Shown: positions 10,328 through 21,174, numbered from the stretch's first letter. The stretch: DNA of 64,000 bases from Bin87 sp965222895 (GCA_965222895.1 CBDCVB010000002.1:2232001-2296000), one strand, 5' to 3'. The notes: generated from the sequence alone by a model not told the origin. Program-made: numbers and translations.

Positions 10328-11610
10328 TGAAGTACGAAGCAAACGCTCCCATTACCTTGACGGAAACCAACATTGTTTTTGACGTTAACGGTGAGCAGGT
10401 GAAAATGCCCGCGAAGGCGATCTTGCGGCTATTACCGGAGCCTGGTCTCGTAATCGAATGCCAAGACAGCCTGACGGCTGACAATCTTCGGCTTCAGAAT
10501 CTCAGCTTTGGCGACAATGACTACATAACCGCCTCCATATTCGACCAGAAATCGGAATTCATCGTCGGACAGTCAAGCCTGCGAATTGCGGAGGACTCCC
10601 AAATCGGTCTGGCTCTTTTCCCTAAGAAGGAACCGGTATCAATACATCTCAGAGGGGAAAGTCTCTCGTCGGTAGAGTTTGGCGTTCTTAATTTTCCCAA
10701 ATTCCTGGGTGGGCAGGACAAGCGGATAGAAAAAGATGGCAACATAAATCGGGTTGGCACCGTCCAAATGAAAGCCCACAACTGGACAATCGAGATTACG
10801 AGTGAATCCAATTTACCCGAAGTCAAGCAGCTGTTGGATTCGCAAGGGGGCTACGCCGTCACCCATACCGGAACCATCAAACGTTCTGACGGAAGTAGTT
10901 TCTCTGTGCAGGATGTCCAACCTCTTCTCGAAGGGCTTCGGCTGTTCTTGTCATTTGCGCGCGGCGCTTTCTGTGGAGTGACGCTGGTAAAGGGCAATGA
11001 CCAGAACGGTCAAATTGCATGGGAACGATGGGGGACGCACAAAGTAACGCCCTGGTATAACCCGCCGTCGTGGTTCGACCGCAACCATGGGGAAATCCTT
11101 TCGGAAGTGTTCTCGGGCTTTTTGAAGTCCTATGAAGAGCAGCAAGAATTGATTCGCATGCTCGTGGGGTTTTACGTTAGCAGCAATTTGGGCGGCCATG
11201 GCGTCGGCATTGATGCCAGTCTTATTCTTACTCAGGCGGCTCTGGAACGCCTGTCATACAAGGAGATTGGAGGGAAGCCTGGAGTTCGAATAGCAAAGTG
11301 TCTGGAAGGAAACGGAATTTCTGATGAAATCCCTACAGACTGTGAAGCATTGAGGGCAGTCCACAGTTGGAAACACGGACCGCACGCGGTGGTTGAAATA
11401 CGCAACAATCTAGTTCACCCCAAGCAGAAGTACGGCGACATCTCCACATCTGCCTACTTCGAAGCATGGAGTCTTGGGCAATGGTACGTAGAACTGACGT
11501 TGTTGCATATGTTCGACTACAACGGAGAATATGGTAATCGAATGATTCAGAAATCGCGTGGCGAAGTAGAACTTGTTCCATGGGCTAGGTCAGACAAGGC
11601 ATCTCCATGA
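10327..11610 (+). CDS. HEPN-motif protein in the restriction operon
   Basis: A 427-residue protein with GTG start at 10327 overlapping the hsdS stop. Its N-terminal half resembles the beta-rich domain found in ApeA-like and related HEPN defence proteins (AILRLLPEPGLVIE), but this is a weak impression. Near residues 356-363 it has EIRNNLVHP, which fits the R-x4-H catalytic motif of HEPN ribonucleases. It ends in a 4-bp ATGA overlap with hsdR. Codon and base use look less GC-rich than in the hsd genes, suggesting separate acquisition. It may add an RNase abortive-infection arm to the type I system. Confidence 0.65.
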
Positions 11611-14600
11611 CCACCCTCACCGAAGCCGACGTTGAGCAGGCCGCGCTGGCTTGGCTGAAAGCCCTCGGCTGGCGCGTGGCCCACGGGCCGGACATTGCGC
11701 CCGGCGCGCCGGAAGCCAAGCGGGTTGACTACGGGCAGGTGGTGCTGGAGGGGCGGCTGAGGGATGCCCTGGCCCGGCTGAACCCGTCCCTGCCCGCCGC
11801 GGCGCTGGATGACGCCCTGCGCAAGTTAACCCATCCCGAAGGGGCGACGCTGGAGGCCCGCAACCGGGCCTTTCATCGGATGCTGGTGGACGGTGTGACG
11901 GTGGAGTACCGTGCCGACAACGGCGCCATCCGGGGCGAGCCAGCCCAGGTCATTGACTTTGACCGACCGGAAGCCAACGACTGGCTGGCGGTCAACCAGT
12001 TTACCGTCACCGAGACTGCCAACGGGAACCGGAACACCCGCCGCCCCGACATCGTCCTTTTCGTCAACGGCCTGCCCCTGAGCATCATTGAGCTGAAGAA
12101 CCCCGCCAACGAGGACGCCACCATCTGGACCGCTTGGCAGCAGCTTCAGACCTACCGGGCCGAACTGCCCGCCCTGTTCTCCATGAACGAAATGCTGATG
12201 GTGTCCGACGGTACCCAGGCCCGCATCGGTACCCTCACCGCCGGGCGGGAGTGGTTCAAGCCCTGGCGCACCATCACCGGCGAAACTCTGGCCGACTTCC
12301 ACCTAGCCGAGTTGCAGGTTATGCTGGAGGGTGTATGCCAACCGGATCGCTTTCTGGCCCTGCTCCGCGACTATATCGTGTTTGACGACGACGGCAGCGG
12401 CAGGCTGGTCAAGAAGATGGCCGGCTACCACCAGTTCCACGCTGTCCGCGCCGCCGTGGGTGAGACGTTGCGGGCAGCGGAGTTGCAACAGGAAGAACGG
12501 CGGGTTGGCGAGGAAGAGGGCCGCTATGAATCGGGCCGGAGGCCGGGCGGTGACCCCGGCGACCGGCGCATCGGGGTGGTCTGGCACACCCAGGGTTCGG
12601 GCAAGAGCCTGACCATGGCCTTTTACGTCGGGGCCATCGTCCGCGAGCCGGCCATGGAGAATCCCACCATTGTAGTCCTCACCGACCGCAATGACCTGGA
12701 CGACCAGCTCTTCACCACCTTTTCCCGCTGCCAGGACCTGCTGCGCCAGCCTCCGACACAGGCCGAAAGCCGCGCCGACCTGCGAGAGAAGTTGTCGGTG
12801 GCCTCCGGTGGCGTGGTCTTCACCACCATACAGAAGTTCTTTCCCGAGGAGCGGGGCGACACCTATCCTACGCTATCGGAACGGCGCAACATCGTGGTCA
12901 TCGCCGACGAGGCCCACCGCAGCCAGTACGACTTCATCGACGGTTTCGCCCGACACATGCGCGACGCCCTGCCCAACGCTTCCTTCGTCGGTTTCACCGG
13001 AACTCCCATCGAATTGGAGGACGCCAACACCCGCGCCGTCTTTGGCGACTACATCAGCATCTACGACATCCAGCGCTCCGTCGAGGACGGGGCCACGGTG
13101 CCCATCCACTACGAGAGCCGCCTGGCCAAGCTGGAACTGGACGATGCCGAGCGTCCCACCATTGACCCGGACTTCGAGGAGGCCACCGAGGGCGAGGAGA
13201 TTGAGCGCAAGGAGCGGTTGAAGACCAAGTGGGCCCAATTGGAGGCTGTCGTCGGCGCCGAAAACCGGGTCAATCAGATAGCCCAGGACATCGTTGACCA
13301 CTTCGAGCAGCGCCTAGAAGCCCTGGACGGCAAGGCGATGGTGGTATGCATGAGCCGGCGTATCTGCGTTGACCTCTACAAGGGACTGGTGCGCCTGCGC
13401 CCTGACTGGCACGATGAAGATGATGCCTTTGGCATCATCAAGGTGGTGATGACCGGCTCCGCTGCCGACCCACCGGAGTGGCAGCAGCACGTTAGAAACA
13501 AGGCCCGGCGGGAGACTTTGGCGAACCGCTTCCGAGGCCCCGACGACCCCTTCCGCATCGTGCTAGTGCGGGATATGTGGCTGACCGGCTTCGACGCGCC
13601 CAGCCTCCACACCATGTACCTGGACAAGCCGATGCGGGGCCACGGGCTGGTGCAGGCCATCGCCCGGGTGAACCGGGTGTTCAAGGACAAGCCCGGCGGC
13701 TTGGTGGTGGACTACCTGGGTCTGGCCAACGACCTGCGGCAGGCGCTGGTCACCTACACCGAGAGCGGCGGCACCGGGCGGACCGCCATCGACAAGGAAG
13801 AGGCGGTTGCGGTGATGCTGGAGAAGCACGAAGTCTGCTGCGCCCTGTTCCACGGCTTTGACTGGTCGAAATGGACGACGGGCGCGCCACAGGAGCGGTT
13901 GGGGCTGATTCCGGCGGGTCAGGAACACATTCTGGCCCAGGAAAACGGCAAAGACCGCTGTATGGCGGTGGTGCGGGAACTCTCCCAGGCCTTTGCCCTA
14001 GCCGTGCCCCACGCAGAAGCTTTCCGCATCCGCGACGACGTGGGGTTCTTCCAGGCGGTGAAGGCAGCCCTGTCCAAGCGAGCAGCGGGAGAAGCCCGCC
14101 CGGAAGAGGAACTGGAGCTAGCGGTACGCCAGATAGTTTCTCGGGCAGTGGCATCGGAAGGGGTCATGGACATCTTCGCCGCGGCGGGTCTGGACAAGCC
14201 GGACATATCCGTGCTGTCCGAAGAGTTCCTGGCCGAAGTACAGGGGATGCCCCAGCGCAATCTGGCGGTGGAACTGCTGCAAAAGTTGCTGCGGGGCGAA
14301 CTGGCTACCCGCAGGCATACCAACGTGGTCCAGGCCCGCTCCTTCGCCGAGATGCTGGAACAGACCTTACGCCGCTACCAGAACCGGGCCATAGAGGCGG
14401 CCCAGGTCATTGAAGAGCTGATTCAACTGGCCAGGGATATGCGGGAAGCGGCTTCCCGTGGTGAAAGGCTCGGTTTGACCGATGACGAACTGGCCTTCTA
14501 CGATGCTCTGGAGACCAACTACAGCGCCGTGCAAGTGCTGGGCGATGACACGCTCCGCGCCATAGCCCAAAAGTTGGTCCAGACTATCCGAAACAATGTC

Positions 14601-14762
14601 ACCATCGACTGGACGTTGCGGGAGAACGTGCGGGCGCAACTGCGCGTCCTAGTGCGCCGCATCCTCCGCAAACACGGCTACCCTCCCGACAAGCAGGAAA
14701 AGGCCACGCAGACGGTGCTGGAGCAGGCGGAGGCTCTTTCCGAGGGTTGGGCTATCGGCTGA
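11607..14762 (+). CDS. hsdR: Type I restriction endonuclease subunit HsdR
   Basis: A 1051-residue translocase-nuclease. The N-terminal PD-(D/E)xK nuclease is visible as RRPDIVLFVNGLPLSIIELK (about residues 145-165). The SF2 motor follows: Walker A TQGSGKS (about 330), DEAHRSQ (about 433), FTGTP (about 463) and motif GFDAPSLHTMYLDKPM (about 660) with QAIARVNRV. A helical C-terminal region contacts HsdM. The length is normal and the gene looks intact, so the whole hsdMSR set appears functional. Confidence 0.95.
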   Translation: MTTLTEADVEQAALAWLKALGWRVAHGPDIAPGAPEAKRVDYGQVVLEGRLRDALARLNPSLPAAALDDALRKLTHPEGATLEARNRAFHRMLVDGVTVEYRADNGAIRGEPAQVIDFDRPEANDWLAVNQFTVTETANGNRNTRRPDIVLFVNGLPLSIIELKNPANEDATIWTAWQQLQTYRAELPALFSMNEMLMVSDGTQARIGTLTAGREWFKPWRTITGETLADFHLAELQVMLEGVCQPDRFLALLRDYIVFDDDGSGRLVKKMAGYHQFHAVRAAVGETLRAAELQQEERRVGEEEGRYESGRRPGGDPGDRRIGVVWHTQGSGKSLTMAFYVGAIVREPAMENPTIVVLTDRNDLDDQLFTTFSRCQDLLRQPPTQAESRADLREKLSVASGGVVFTTIQKFFPEERGDTYPTLSERRNIVVIADEAHRSQYDFIDGFARHMRDALPNASFVGFTGTPIELEDANTRAVFGDYISIYDIQRSVEDGATVPIHYESRLAKLELDDAERPTIDPDFEEATEGEEIERKERLKTKWAQLEAVVGAENRVNQIAQDIVDHFEQRLEALDGKAMVVCMSRRICVDLYKGLVRLRPDWHDEDDAFGIIKVVMTGSAADPPEWQQHVRNKARRETLANRFRGPDDPFRIVLVRDMWLTGFDAPSLHTMYLDKPMRGHGLVQAIARVNRVFKDKPGGLVVDYLGLANDLRQALVTYTESGGTGRTAIDKEEAVAVMLEKHEVCCALFHGFDWSKWTTGAPQERLGLIPAGQEHILAQENGKDRCMAVVRELSQAFALAVPHAEAFRIRDDVGFFQAVKAALSKRAAGEARPEEELELAVRQIVSRAVASEGVMDIFAAAGLDKPDISVLSEEFLAEVQGMPQRNLAVELLQKLLRGELATRRHTNVVQARSFAEMLEQTLRRYQNRAIEAAQVIEELIQLARDMREAASRGERLGLTDDELAFYDALETNYSAVQVLGDDTLRAIAQKLVQTIRNNVTIDWTLRENVRAQLRVLVRRILRKHGYPPDKQEKATQTVLEQAEALSEGWAIG

Positions 14763-15093
14763 GGTAGTAGGCGAATCATTCAGGCCTAGATCCGCCTGTG
14801 GTGGACCTGGTACCGGGCGGCCTGTTTTCGTCACCGACTCCTAACCCTTCACCGCCTCTAGGGCCATCTTGGCCTTGAAAGTCGGAGTGTGCTTTCCCAG
14901 TCCTTTGGGCATTTCCCAATCCTCTTTGGCACCTGTTGCTGGCTTCAGTTTGGGAACAGGACCCTCCCTCAACCCCCTGCCCAGTTTCCCGGGTACATCA
15001 CATTGCTGAACTCTCGCCGATATTTCGATCGTCGCAGTGCCACGAAATTTTAGTCCGCTGGAATTCGCTTTCCTCCTTCCCTTGCTGATGAAA
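14763..15093. other. Gap after hsdR with an IS3 orfA stub
   Basis: No complete gene. On the minus strand 14841-14912 encodes MPKGLGKHTPTFKAKMALEA followed by VKG and a stop, the N-terminal start of an IS3-family OrfA (helix-turn-helix protein). The rest of that element is absent. The remaining bases show nothing I can identify. Confidence 0.5.
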
Positions 15094-15791
15094 CTAAACC
15101 GAAGCCAAGGTGGGATCTACATTTGTAGGGCGATGAGGGTCGGCATGGGCCTTCCCCAGCAGTCCTTCGGCGCGGGTTTGGAGCACGGTCCGGCAGCGCT
15201 GTTTGACCTCTGGTTGCCGGCCAGCCAGTTGGGTAAAGAAATTATTCACTTTCTCCTGCACTGCGGACTTGGCGCCGAGGCACAAGTTGGCGGTCACCTC
15301 CTGGCGCACCCAGTCCCAGATCGCTTCATCCGCATTGAAGTCTGGGCTGTAGCCCGGCAGGTTCACCAGGCGCAGGCGCAATCCGGTAGTTGCCAGGTAG
15401 GCCCGCAGGACATCGCCGCGATGCGCCGGGGAATTATCCCAAATCACCGTCAATGGTCCCGCGTGCTGCTCCCGCAGTTGCCGCAGGAAAGCGGCGGAGG
15501 TTGCAGAGTTGCTGTTGCCTTCCAGTTCCATCCATTCCACCTCGCCGGTTTCCAGGCACACCGCCGAATAATAGCTGGCCTTTTCGCCCCAGCGCGGGCT
15601 GGTCGAGTCCACCAGGGCTGGCTCTCCTTTGAGCGCCCATTTGCCCCGCAGGTCAGCATCCGCCCGGAAGTGGGCCTCGTCGACGAAGCAAACCTTGGCT
15701 CCCACCTGCTGCGCCTCGTCCACCAGGGCGGCATACTCCGCCACGAAGGTCTCCCGCTTGGCTGCGTCGGCTTTGAGCAGACGCTTCTTAG
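15094..15791 (-). pseudogene. C-terminal part of an IS630-type transposase
   Basis: Reading leftward from about 15791, the frame encodes RLLKADAAKRETFVAEYAAL, then KVCFVDEAHFRADADLRG (catalytic Asp), LTVIWDNSPAHRGDVLRAYL (second Asp) and PGYSPDFNADEAIWDWVRQE (catalytic Glu). The N-terminal DNA-binding half is missing because the fragment is fused to the end of an IS66 transposase at 15791/15792. It differs from the IS630 copy at 386-1532. Confidence 0.8.
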
Positions 15792-17164
15792 TCCTTGGGC
15801 GCGCCAGGTGCCGAATAAAGAGGCCAAGGTCATCTTGCTGTTGCTGCCCTGTTCCGACCGGGTGCCGCCGCTGACCTTGCGACTGACGACCAAGTGGCGC
15901 AGGCTCCGCTCGGCGGCGTTGTTGTCCGGTGGCGCCGCCGGTTCGGCCACGAAGACAAACAGTTCCTTGATGTGGCGCTCGATGCGTCGGCACAGATTGG
16001 CCTGAACCCCTGACGAGTCGTCCGAGCAAGGCTGGCAGATGGTGAGCAACTGCCTTTCCAGTGCCAGTTGGGCGGTGCGCCGCTGCTTTTGCTGGGGATG
16101 GGTGCAGGCTTTGGCCCGGTCGTAAATCCCGTGGACCGCTTCGGCCCACTGTGCCAGTGGCGCGTCATCGGGGTAGAGGGTTCGCTGGTCATGGATGTCC
16201 CGCAGCAGGTGGGCCCAGCAGCGTTGTTTGGGACCATCATAATGGTGGTAGGCGGCGCAGAAGTCGCTGACCAATACTCCGGAGAAGGAATCGCTCAGCG
16301 CCTCGTCCACGACTGTTTTGCCCCGACCACGCCGCAAGAAGTAGCGTTCGGTGGGAGTGCTGAAGGTCCACACGTAGCCGTTGTTGCCATCCTGCCGCCA
16401 GCCGGTTTCGTCGGCGTGAACCACCGGGCTGGCGCGGATGCGTTCCAGGATCGCGGCCACTGCCGGTTGGGCCCGCTGCGCCGTGCGATGGATGGCGCTC
16501 ACGATGGCTCCCACGCTGCGGCGCAACTGATGCACGGTATCGAGATACCACTGGACGCTGCGTATGGGCAGTCGCCCCTCTTCCCGCAGCGTGGCAATCA
16601 GGCTGATCAGGTTGATGCCCAGGCGCTGCTGGCCCAGCACCACGCCGTCCAGTTGCGCTGGGGGAATGCAGCGGCGTCGGCAGGCCGGGCAAGTCCGAGC
16701 AATGTAGACGTGCTCGGTAACTTCCGCCGGAACCTGGGGCAGGTCGATGACTTCCCGGGTGCGCTGGGTCCAACCACCGGACAATTGGGTTCCGCAGTCA
16801 GGACACTCCGCCACCACGTGCTCCACCCGCTGGGTGGGCGTCATGCGGGCGCGGGCAAAGCCGTGAGGACGGCGCTGGCGAGGCGCTTTGGGCTGGGCCA
16901 GTTTCCGGTCGGCTTTGGGCTTCAGACCGGGCATCCGACCCGAGCCCCTGGCTTTGGCCGAGCCTTCCAATTGGGCAATCCGTTTCTCCAACCGCTCGAT
17001 GATCGCCTGTTGCCGGACGATGATGGCAATCAGGACATCCCGGTCCGCAGTCTTGAGATCAATTTCCTGGTCCATGCCCACTATATGACATAACCACCAC
17101 CGGTAGCGCCAGTGCCCCACAACCCACTTTCGGCCAATTTACCTCACCAACTCTGAACTGTTAC
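15792..17164 (-). mobile_element. IS66-family element, copy 1 (3' truncated)
   Basis: The intact end is at right (complement starts GTAACAGTTCAGAGTTGG, ending at 17164). The other end is lost at the junction with the IS630 fragment. The transposase frame (ATG at 17075, to 15792) encodes an IS66 TnpC: an N-terminal leucine-zipper-like segment (IIVRQQAIIERLEKRIAQLE), a zinc-ribbon (CPDCGTQLSGGW ... CPACRRRCIPPAQLD), VVHADETGWRQDGNNGYVW (catalytic Asp) and NNAAERSLRHLVVSRKVSGG (catalytic Glu). It lacks the final LNPLAACRQ segment present in the other copies, so it is inactive. Confidence 0.85.
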
Positions 17165-17353
17165 CGCGTCACGCGGGCCATCGCCACCTGTCACCTGATG
17201 CAGTACGATTGCCTGCACATCGTCGTCACCCGCGACGACCGCAATGGCTACATCTCCGCCCTCGAGCACGCCAATGACGGCGACCTCGACCCACTGGTCG
17301 CCTTCACGCGCCGACTACACCAGCGTTCGATCCTGCGGGCTATGTCGGCGTGA
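17165..17353 (+). pseudogene. Fic-domain C-terminal fragment, copy 1
   Basis: The frame starts exactly at the IS66 end and runs to TGA 17351-17353. It reads HLMQYDCLHIVVTRDDRNGY, then ISALEHANDGDLDPLVAFT, like the C-terminal end of Fic/DOC AMP-transferases (..RDDR.eYl.ALE.Ad.GDL.PLv.F). The catalytic HPFx(D/E)GN part is absent. A second, diverged copy of the same fragment lies at 19892-20077, on the other side of the TIGR04255 cassette. Confidence 0.6.
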
Positions 17354-18043
17354 GGTTTGCTCATCTCGGTAGAATTTAGGGCCTCCCCACCGCTCTGACG
17401 CGCCTCGAAATCTGCCGAATCGGCCACTTCTTCGTCTCCAAGCGCTCATTCGTCAGCGGCTAGTAGAGAAACCCACGTTCCCTCGGCCGACAGAGAACGG
17501 CTGACAACCTGACTTGTACGGGCGGCTCGGGGGTTGAAGTCTCAAACTGGAAGCCCTGATGAGCCGCAACAGGCACCAAGCACGCGGACGCGCCCGCCGA
17601 GTCAGGACTTGAACCCGATGCGGTCCCACAACGATGACATTGGTTTACCACGGGCGTACTCACGCATAGCACAAGTCAGCAACTGCACCGTGCTAGAATA
17701 AAAATCGGATTTGTGCCGACCTCACCCGGTTGTGAAGCTCGAAATCACCATCCGTGACACCAACGCTCTTGCACAGAGTCAAAATATTGAGTATCATTAT
17801 TCTCAATAGCGCTGGGGAATTTGCTCGAATTCATCTCCGGATTGCGCAGCAACGTCACAATACTAGCGGCGTTGGTCAACCCGAAAGAACGCTGGATTCT
17901 ACAGGATCGACGGCTCGGTCGGAGGCTGTCGGGTCGGCGATCCATATGGACCCGGTTCCGACATACTGCGAGCACCGTCCCCCGTTGCACCGTTGACCAA
18001 ATTGGTCTACGATTGCCGCCGTACTCCCCCTCGATTGACAATC
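17354..18043. other. 690-bp stretch without recognisable gene
   Basis: Only short, unconvincing frames on both strands. It separates the Fic fragment from the TIGR04255 gene and should hold the promoter of the latter; no clear promoter could be fixed by eye. Confidence 0.4.
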
Positions 18044-18835
18044 ATGCCGTTTCCACCCACACCCAGAGAAATCTACAGGGACAATCCCCTGGAAGAGGTA
18101 ATCCTCCAACTCAGGTTCCCAACGATCCTGAGCATCACGTCTGGCCCGCCAGTCCAATTCCAGGAGGAGATCCGTAACGAATACCCGTGGTATGCACAAC
18201 AAGGACCACCAGATCTACCTGATGTCCCGACGGAATTCCGGGAGATGATCCAAGGCTTCGGTGGACCGCAAGTGCCGCCCACGTACTTGTTCGAGACCGA
18301 AGATCGGACACGCACGATTTTGCTGGCACAAGACTCTGTGTCCGTGCAGGAGCGCCAGTACCATCAATGGACCGACTTCCGAAGGGAAATCCAACGTGCG
18401 GAGGGCATATTGAAGGAAATATACGCCCCGGCTTTCTACACCCGAATTGGCTTGAGATACCGGGACGTACTCGACAGAACCCATTACGGTCTGGAAGCCA
18501 TCCCTTGGTCAGAATTGCTAAACCCAATTTTCTTGGGTGTACTCGGTTCTCCAGAAATCCCTCAGGACGCAGTACAGCAATCCCAGTCTCAAGTGGTGCT
18601 CACCATCCCGGATGTTGCCGGCGGTCAAGTCCTGTTGCAACACGGCCTTGCCGCCAGAGATGGTGATGACCCATCCGTTTATCTCATCGACGCCGACTTC
18701 TTCACACACAGCAGGTGCGATTCTAATGACGCTTTCGACGCCGCAGACAAATTCAACAAGTGGGCCGGCCACCTATTTCGCTGGGCTATCACCGACGTCC
18801 TTCGTGAGAAGTTGCAGCCGGACGGGGATGGGTAG
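18044..18835 (+). CDS. TIGR04255-family protein
   Basis: A 263-residue protein that begins MPFPPTPREIYRDNPLEEVI and continues LQLRFPTILSI, the signature opening of the sporadically distributed TIGR04255 family. The family has no established biochemical role and often sits in small gene clusters of accessory DNA. The ATG at 18044 is chosen because homologous proteins begin just before the NPL.EVI.QLRFP motif. The gene overlaps the next by 8 bp and belongs to a three-gene set bounded by two Fic fragments. Confidence 0.8.
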   Translation: MPFPPTPREIYRDNPLEEVILQLRFPTILSITSGPPVQFQEEIRNEYPWYAQQGPPDLPDVPTEFREMIQGFGGPQVPPTYLFETEDRTRTILLAQDSVSVQERQYHQWTDFRREIQRAEGILKEIYAPAFYTRIGLRYRDVLDRTHYGLEAIPWSELLNPIFLGVLGSPEIPQDAVQQSQSQVVLTIPDVAGGQVLLQHGLAARDGDDPSVYLIDADFFTHSRCDSNDAFDAADKFNKWAGHLFRWAITDVLREKLQPDGDG

Positions 18836-19121
18836 ACTCCGCGGGCACAATTTCGAAATGTTCGATGGCGAACGGACGCCGATAACCGCCATTCCGGACA
18901 CCATCGAAGCGTCGCCGTGGAAGAAGCGGTACCTGACCTATTTGTTGGCCATGTATATGCCACCGGATGGCGTTGACGAAAATCTTGGCTCGGCGTTGGA
19001 ATGCTGGAACTTCTACGTCGACCAACCTCCTGTTCCGGCCATTCCGGCAGCTCCACCAAGGACCGAGATGGTCAGGATAGTCGGTACACACACCAGCCCA
19101 AGCATGACGTTTGAGGACTGA
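18828..19121 (+). CDS. TIGR04255 partner protein 1 (unknown)
   Basis: A 97-residue protein, MGRLRGHNFEMFDGERTPIT and onward, starting inside the end of the TIGR04255 gene (8-bp overlap), which implies translational coupling. No family is recognised. It has an aromatic-rich middle (PWKKRYLTYLLAMYMPPDGV) and a proline-rich segment (QPPVPAIPAAPP). An internal ATG at 18858 is an alternative start. Confidence 0.6.
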   Translation: MGRLRGHNFEMFDGERTPITAIPDTIEASPWKKRYLTYLLAMYMPPDGVDENLGSALECWNFYVDQPPVPAIPAAPPRTEMVRIVGTHTSPSMTFED

Positions 19122-19125
19122 GTGA

Positions 19126-19755
19126 GTGGCGACAGCGCCCACATCACTGCCTTTTCAGGATAGGTTGCGGCAAGGACAGGTCCTTCGCAACCTATATGAA
19201 TTCGTACCAACCGGCCTAACCGCCCCGGATGGAACCGCCCAGGTGACGAGGGTGAAACATCCTTTGGTAGTGATCATGTCGCCGGAGTGCGACCTAATCA
19301 GTGATTACGAAGCCAGGAGGGCAAGTCCGCCAAGCAATGTAGGCCAGCCACAACCAGACGCCAACCTGCTGGAACATATCCAGTGCTGCAAGCTATTTGA
19401 GGAAATCGACATCCGAAGGCCGCATGGCCTAAACAGCGCTGCTTGGTCGTTTGTCAAAACCAACCGGCACGAACGGTACCACATGATCGCACCCAGTGTG
19501 CTTGGACGCCCGGACGATGCGACGCCTCTCTACTTGGACTTCAAGAGGGTCCTAAGCATCTCAACTGCGTTCCTATACCAGTTACTGAACGCTGGTGGTG
19601 TAGAACTGGACAAGATTATCAACCCTCCGTGGATCCACCAATTAATCCAACGATGCTACGGATTCCAAGCTCGCGTCTGCGTGCCCGATCCGACCGATAG
19701 ACGTCCATCTGCCGAAATCCAGGGAACTGCGGTGCGCCCAAGCGGTGGGGCGTAA
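19126..19755 (+). CDS. TIGR04255 partner protein 2 (unknown)
   Basis: A 209-residue protein with GTG start 4 bp after the previous stop. It contains RLRQGQVLRNLYEFVPTG and HPLVVIMSPECDLISDYEAR, a pattern I associate with uncharacterised proteins in which a CDL motif follows a beta strand. No enzymatic motif can be assigned. Close spacing shows that the three genes are one operon. A defence or signalling role is conceivable from context only. Confidence 0.6.
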   Translation: MATAPTSLPFQDRLRQGQVLRNLYEFVPTGLTAPDGTAQVTRVKHPLVVIMSPECDLISDYEARRASPPSNVGQPQPDANLLEHIQCCKLFEEIDIRRPHGLNSAAWSFVKTNRHERYHMIAPSVLGRPDDATPLYLDFKRVLSISTAFLYQLLNAGGVELDKIINPPWIHQLIQRCYGFQARVCVPDPTDRRPSAEIQGTAVRPSGGA

Positions 19756-19891
19756 CGGCTAACCAAAGCCTGAGATAATCCGATAGGTACCGAGGCGGGT
19801 GTGGCAAACGGGCTACTTCGCCACCAGCTCCCGACCCATTGGCATGACCGCAAAGCCGGTACGGCTCCAGCACAGATGCTGATCCGCTCGC

Positions 19892-20077
19892 GTGACCAAG
19901 GCCCTCGTCACTTGGCACCTGATTCAGCACGACTACCTGCCCATCGTCGTGACACGCGACGACCGCGACGACTACATCGACGCCCTCGAAGCCGCTGACG
20001 ACGGCGAACTTGAACCGCTGGTGGAATTCACGGCGAACCTGCACCAGCGCTCTATCCTGCAGGCCCTGTCGAAGTGA
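19892..20077 (+). pseudogene. Fic-domain C-terminal fragment, copy 2
   Basis: Encodes WHLIQHDYLPIVVTRDDRDD, then YIDALEAADDGELEPLVEF and LHQRSILQALSK before TGA at 20075-20077. It is closer to the Fic consensus than copy 1 and lines up with it over its whole length (for example VVTRDDR and LHQRSIL shared). No catalytic Fic motif lies upstream. Two diverged fragments on the same strand on both sides of the TIGR04255 operon suggest insertion of the operon next to, or duplication of, a Fic gene. Confidence 0.55.
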
Positions 20078-20438
20078 AGCTTGCAAACGTCCGTCGATTT
20101 CAGCTACGCTGACTGCCCGTAGGTCTTGCGCGGAGTCTCCGAGCCGGAAGCCGGGCAAATCGCCGCCTCTTAAGACCACCTGTCCCGCGTCATTGAGTGC
20201 CCCAAGCTCTCACGGGACAATTCCCGATGTCTTTCTACAGGAACGCTGTTTCCGAGCGCCGTAGTCTCCAATGCCTAAACGAATGGGAATGACCACGAAG
20301 CCCTCTTTTGCCATGATCGCAATCGTGTCAATCTTGAATACCCACCGATGCTGACTGACTTCGGCCTGATAGGGAGGTGTCGGGGATCCACAAGAAACGG
20401 CGCAGAGCACGCTCTCCAACAGGCGTAGGCCGTGCACC
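20078..20438. other. 360-bp stretch without recognisable gene
   Basis: Frames here are short and show no family resemblance. It lies between the end of the Fic fragment and the convergent end of the TPR gene. Confidence 0.35.
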
Positions 20439-21174
20439 TCAAAGAAGAGCCATCCCGATGGTAGCCAGGCTAGTCGCCACGTTTACAGCCGTTAGCAATT
20501 CGGAAGGTGAGGTACTGGTGAGGAGACCTGACAGCGGCCCGATGGTTATATCCACAACGCTCTCTTCAGTAACTCGGAGTTCTTGACCGCTCATCGTCTC
20601 TTCGATGCGGTCAACATTATCCATTGCCTGCGAGTTGAGCGGGTCCACCACGGTAGCCTTCGCAAAACATTGGAAAGCTCTCCGCAGATCCCCCATCTTG
20701 TGCGCCATCACACCTGTGTTGTTCCATATCATCGATAACGTTCTGGAAGGTAAGAACGGATCATCGACAAGCCTTTGCAGCAGATTAATACCGGTCGTGA
20801 ACTCGTTCAACCGGGCCCGGCACATTCCCGTCAGATAAACCAACTCCCCAGAGCGGTGGCCCAACGCCTCAGCCCTCATCAAGTCGGAAAGCGCCTCTCC
20901 GTACATCTGCATCTCGAAAAGGCAAACACCTCTATTGAAATAAAGGAGTGAATTGTCCGGTTCGGAATGGACCGCTCTGTTGAACGCCCGCACGGCATCG
21001 TCGTACTCTCGCAGGTGGAAAAAGAGAACTCCACGGTTGTGGTGCGCGGGTGCCCAATTGAAATCGACCTGGAGTGCCTTGCTGTACAACGCCCACGCCT
21101 CACTTGTCCTGCCCATCATATCAACCGCAATTCCGAGATTGCTTACCCCGAATCCACCGATGGAATGTGGTGAG
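20439..21174 (-). pseudogene. TPR-repeat protein, N-terminus cut off by IS1380
   Basis: The frame encodes at least four tetratricopeptide-like helices pairs: NLGIAVDMMGRTSEAWALYS, FNWAPAHHNRGVLFFHLREY, NSLLYFNRGVCLFEMQMYGE and MIWNNTGVMAHKMGDLRRAF. The C-terminus is a hydrophobic helix (LLTAVNVATSLATIGMALL), so the protein was probably membrane-anchored. The frame stays open to the right until the IS1380 boundary near 21,174, showing that the 5' end is missing. The small frame at 22789-22971 on the same strand could be its N-terminal part. Confidence 0.7.

Noticed and set aside
17160..17353. A complete Fic/AMP-transferase gene
   Set aside because: Only the C-terminal end is present; the HPFx(D/E)GN motif is absent in both copies.
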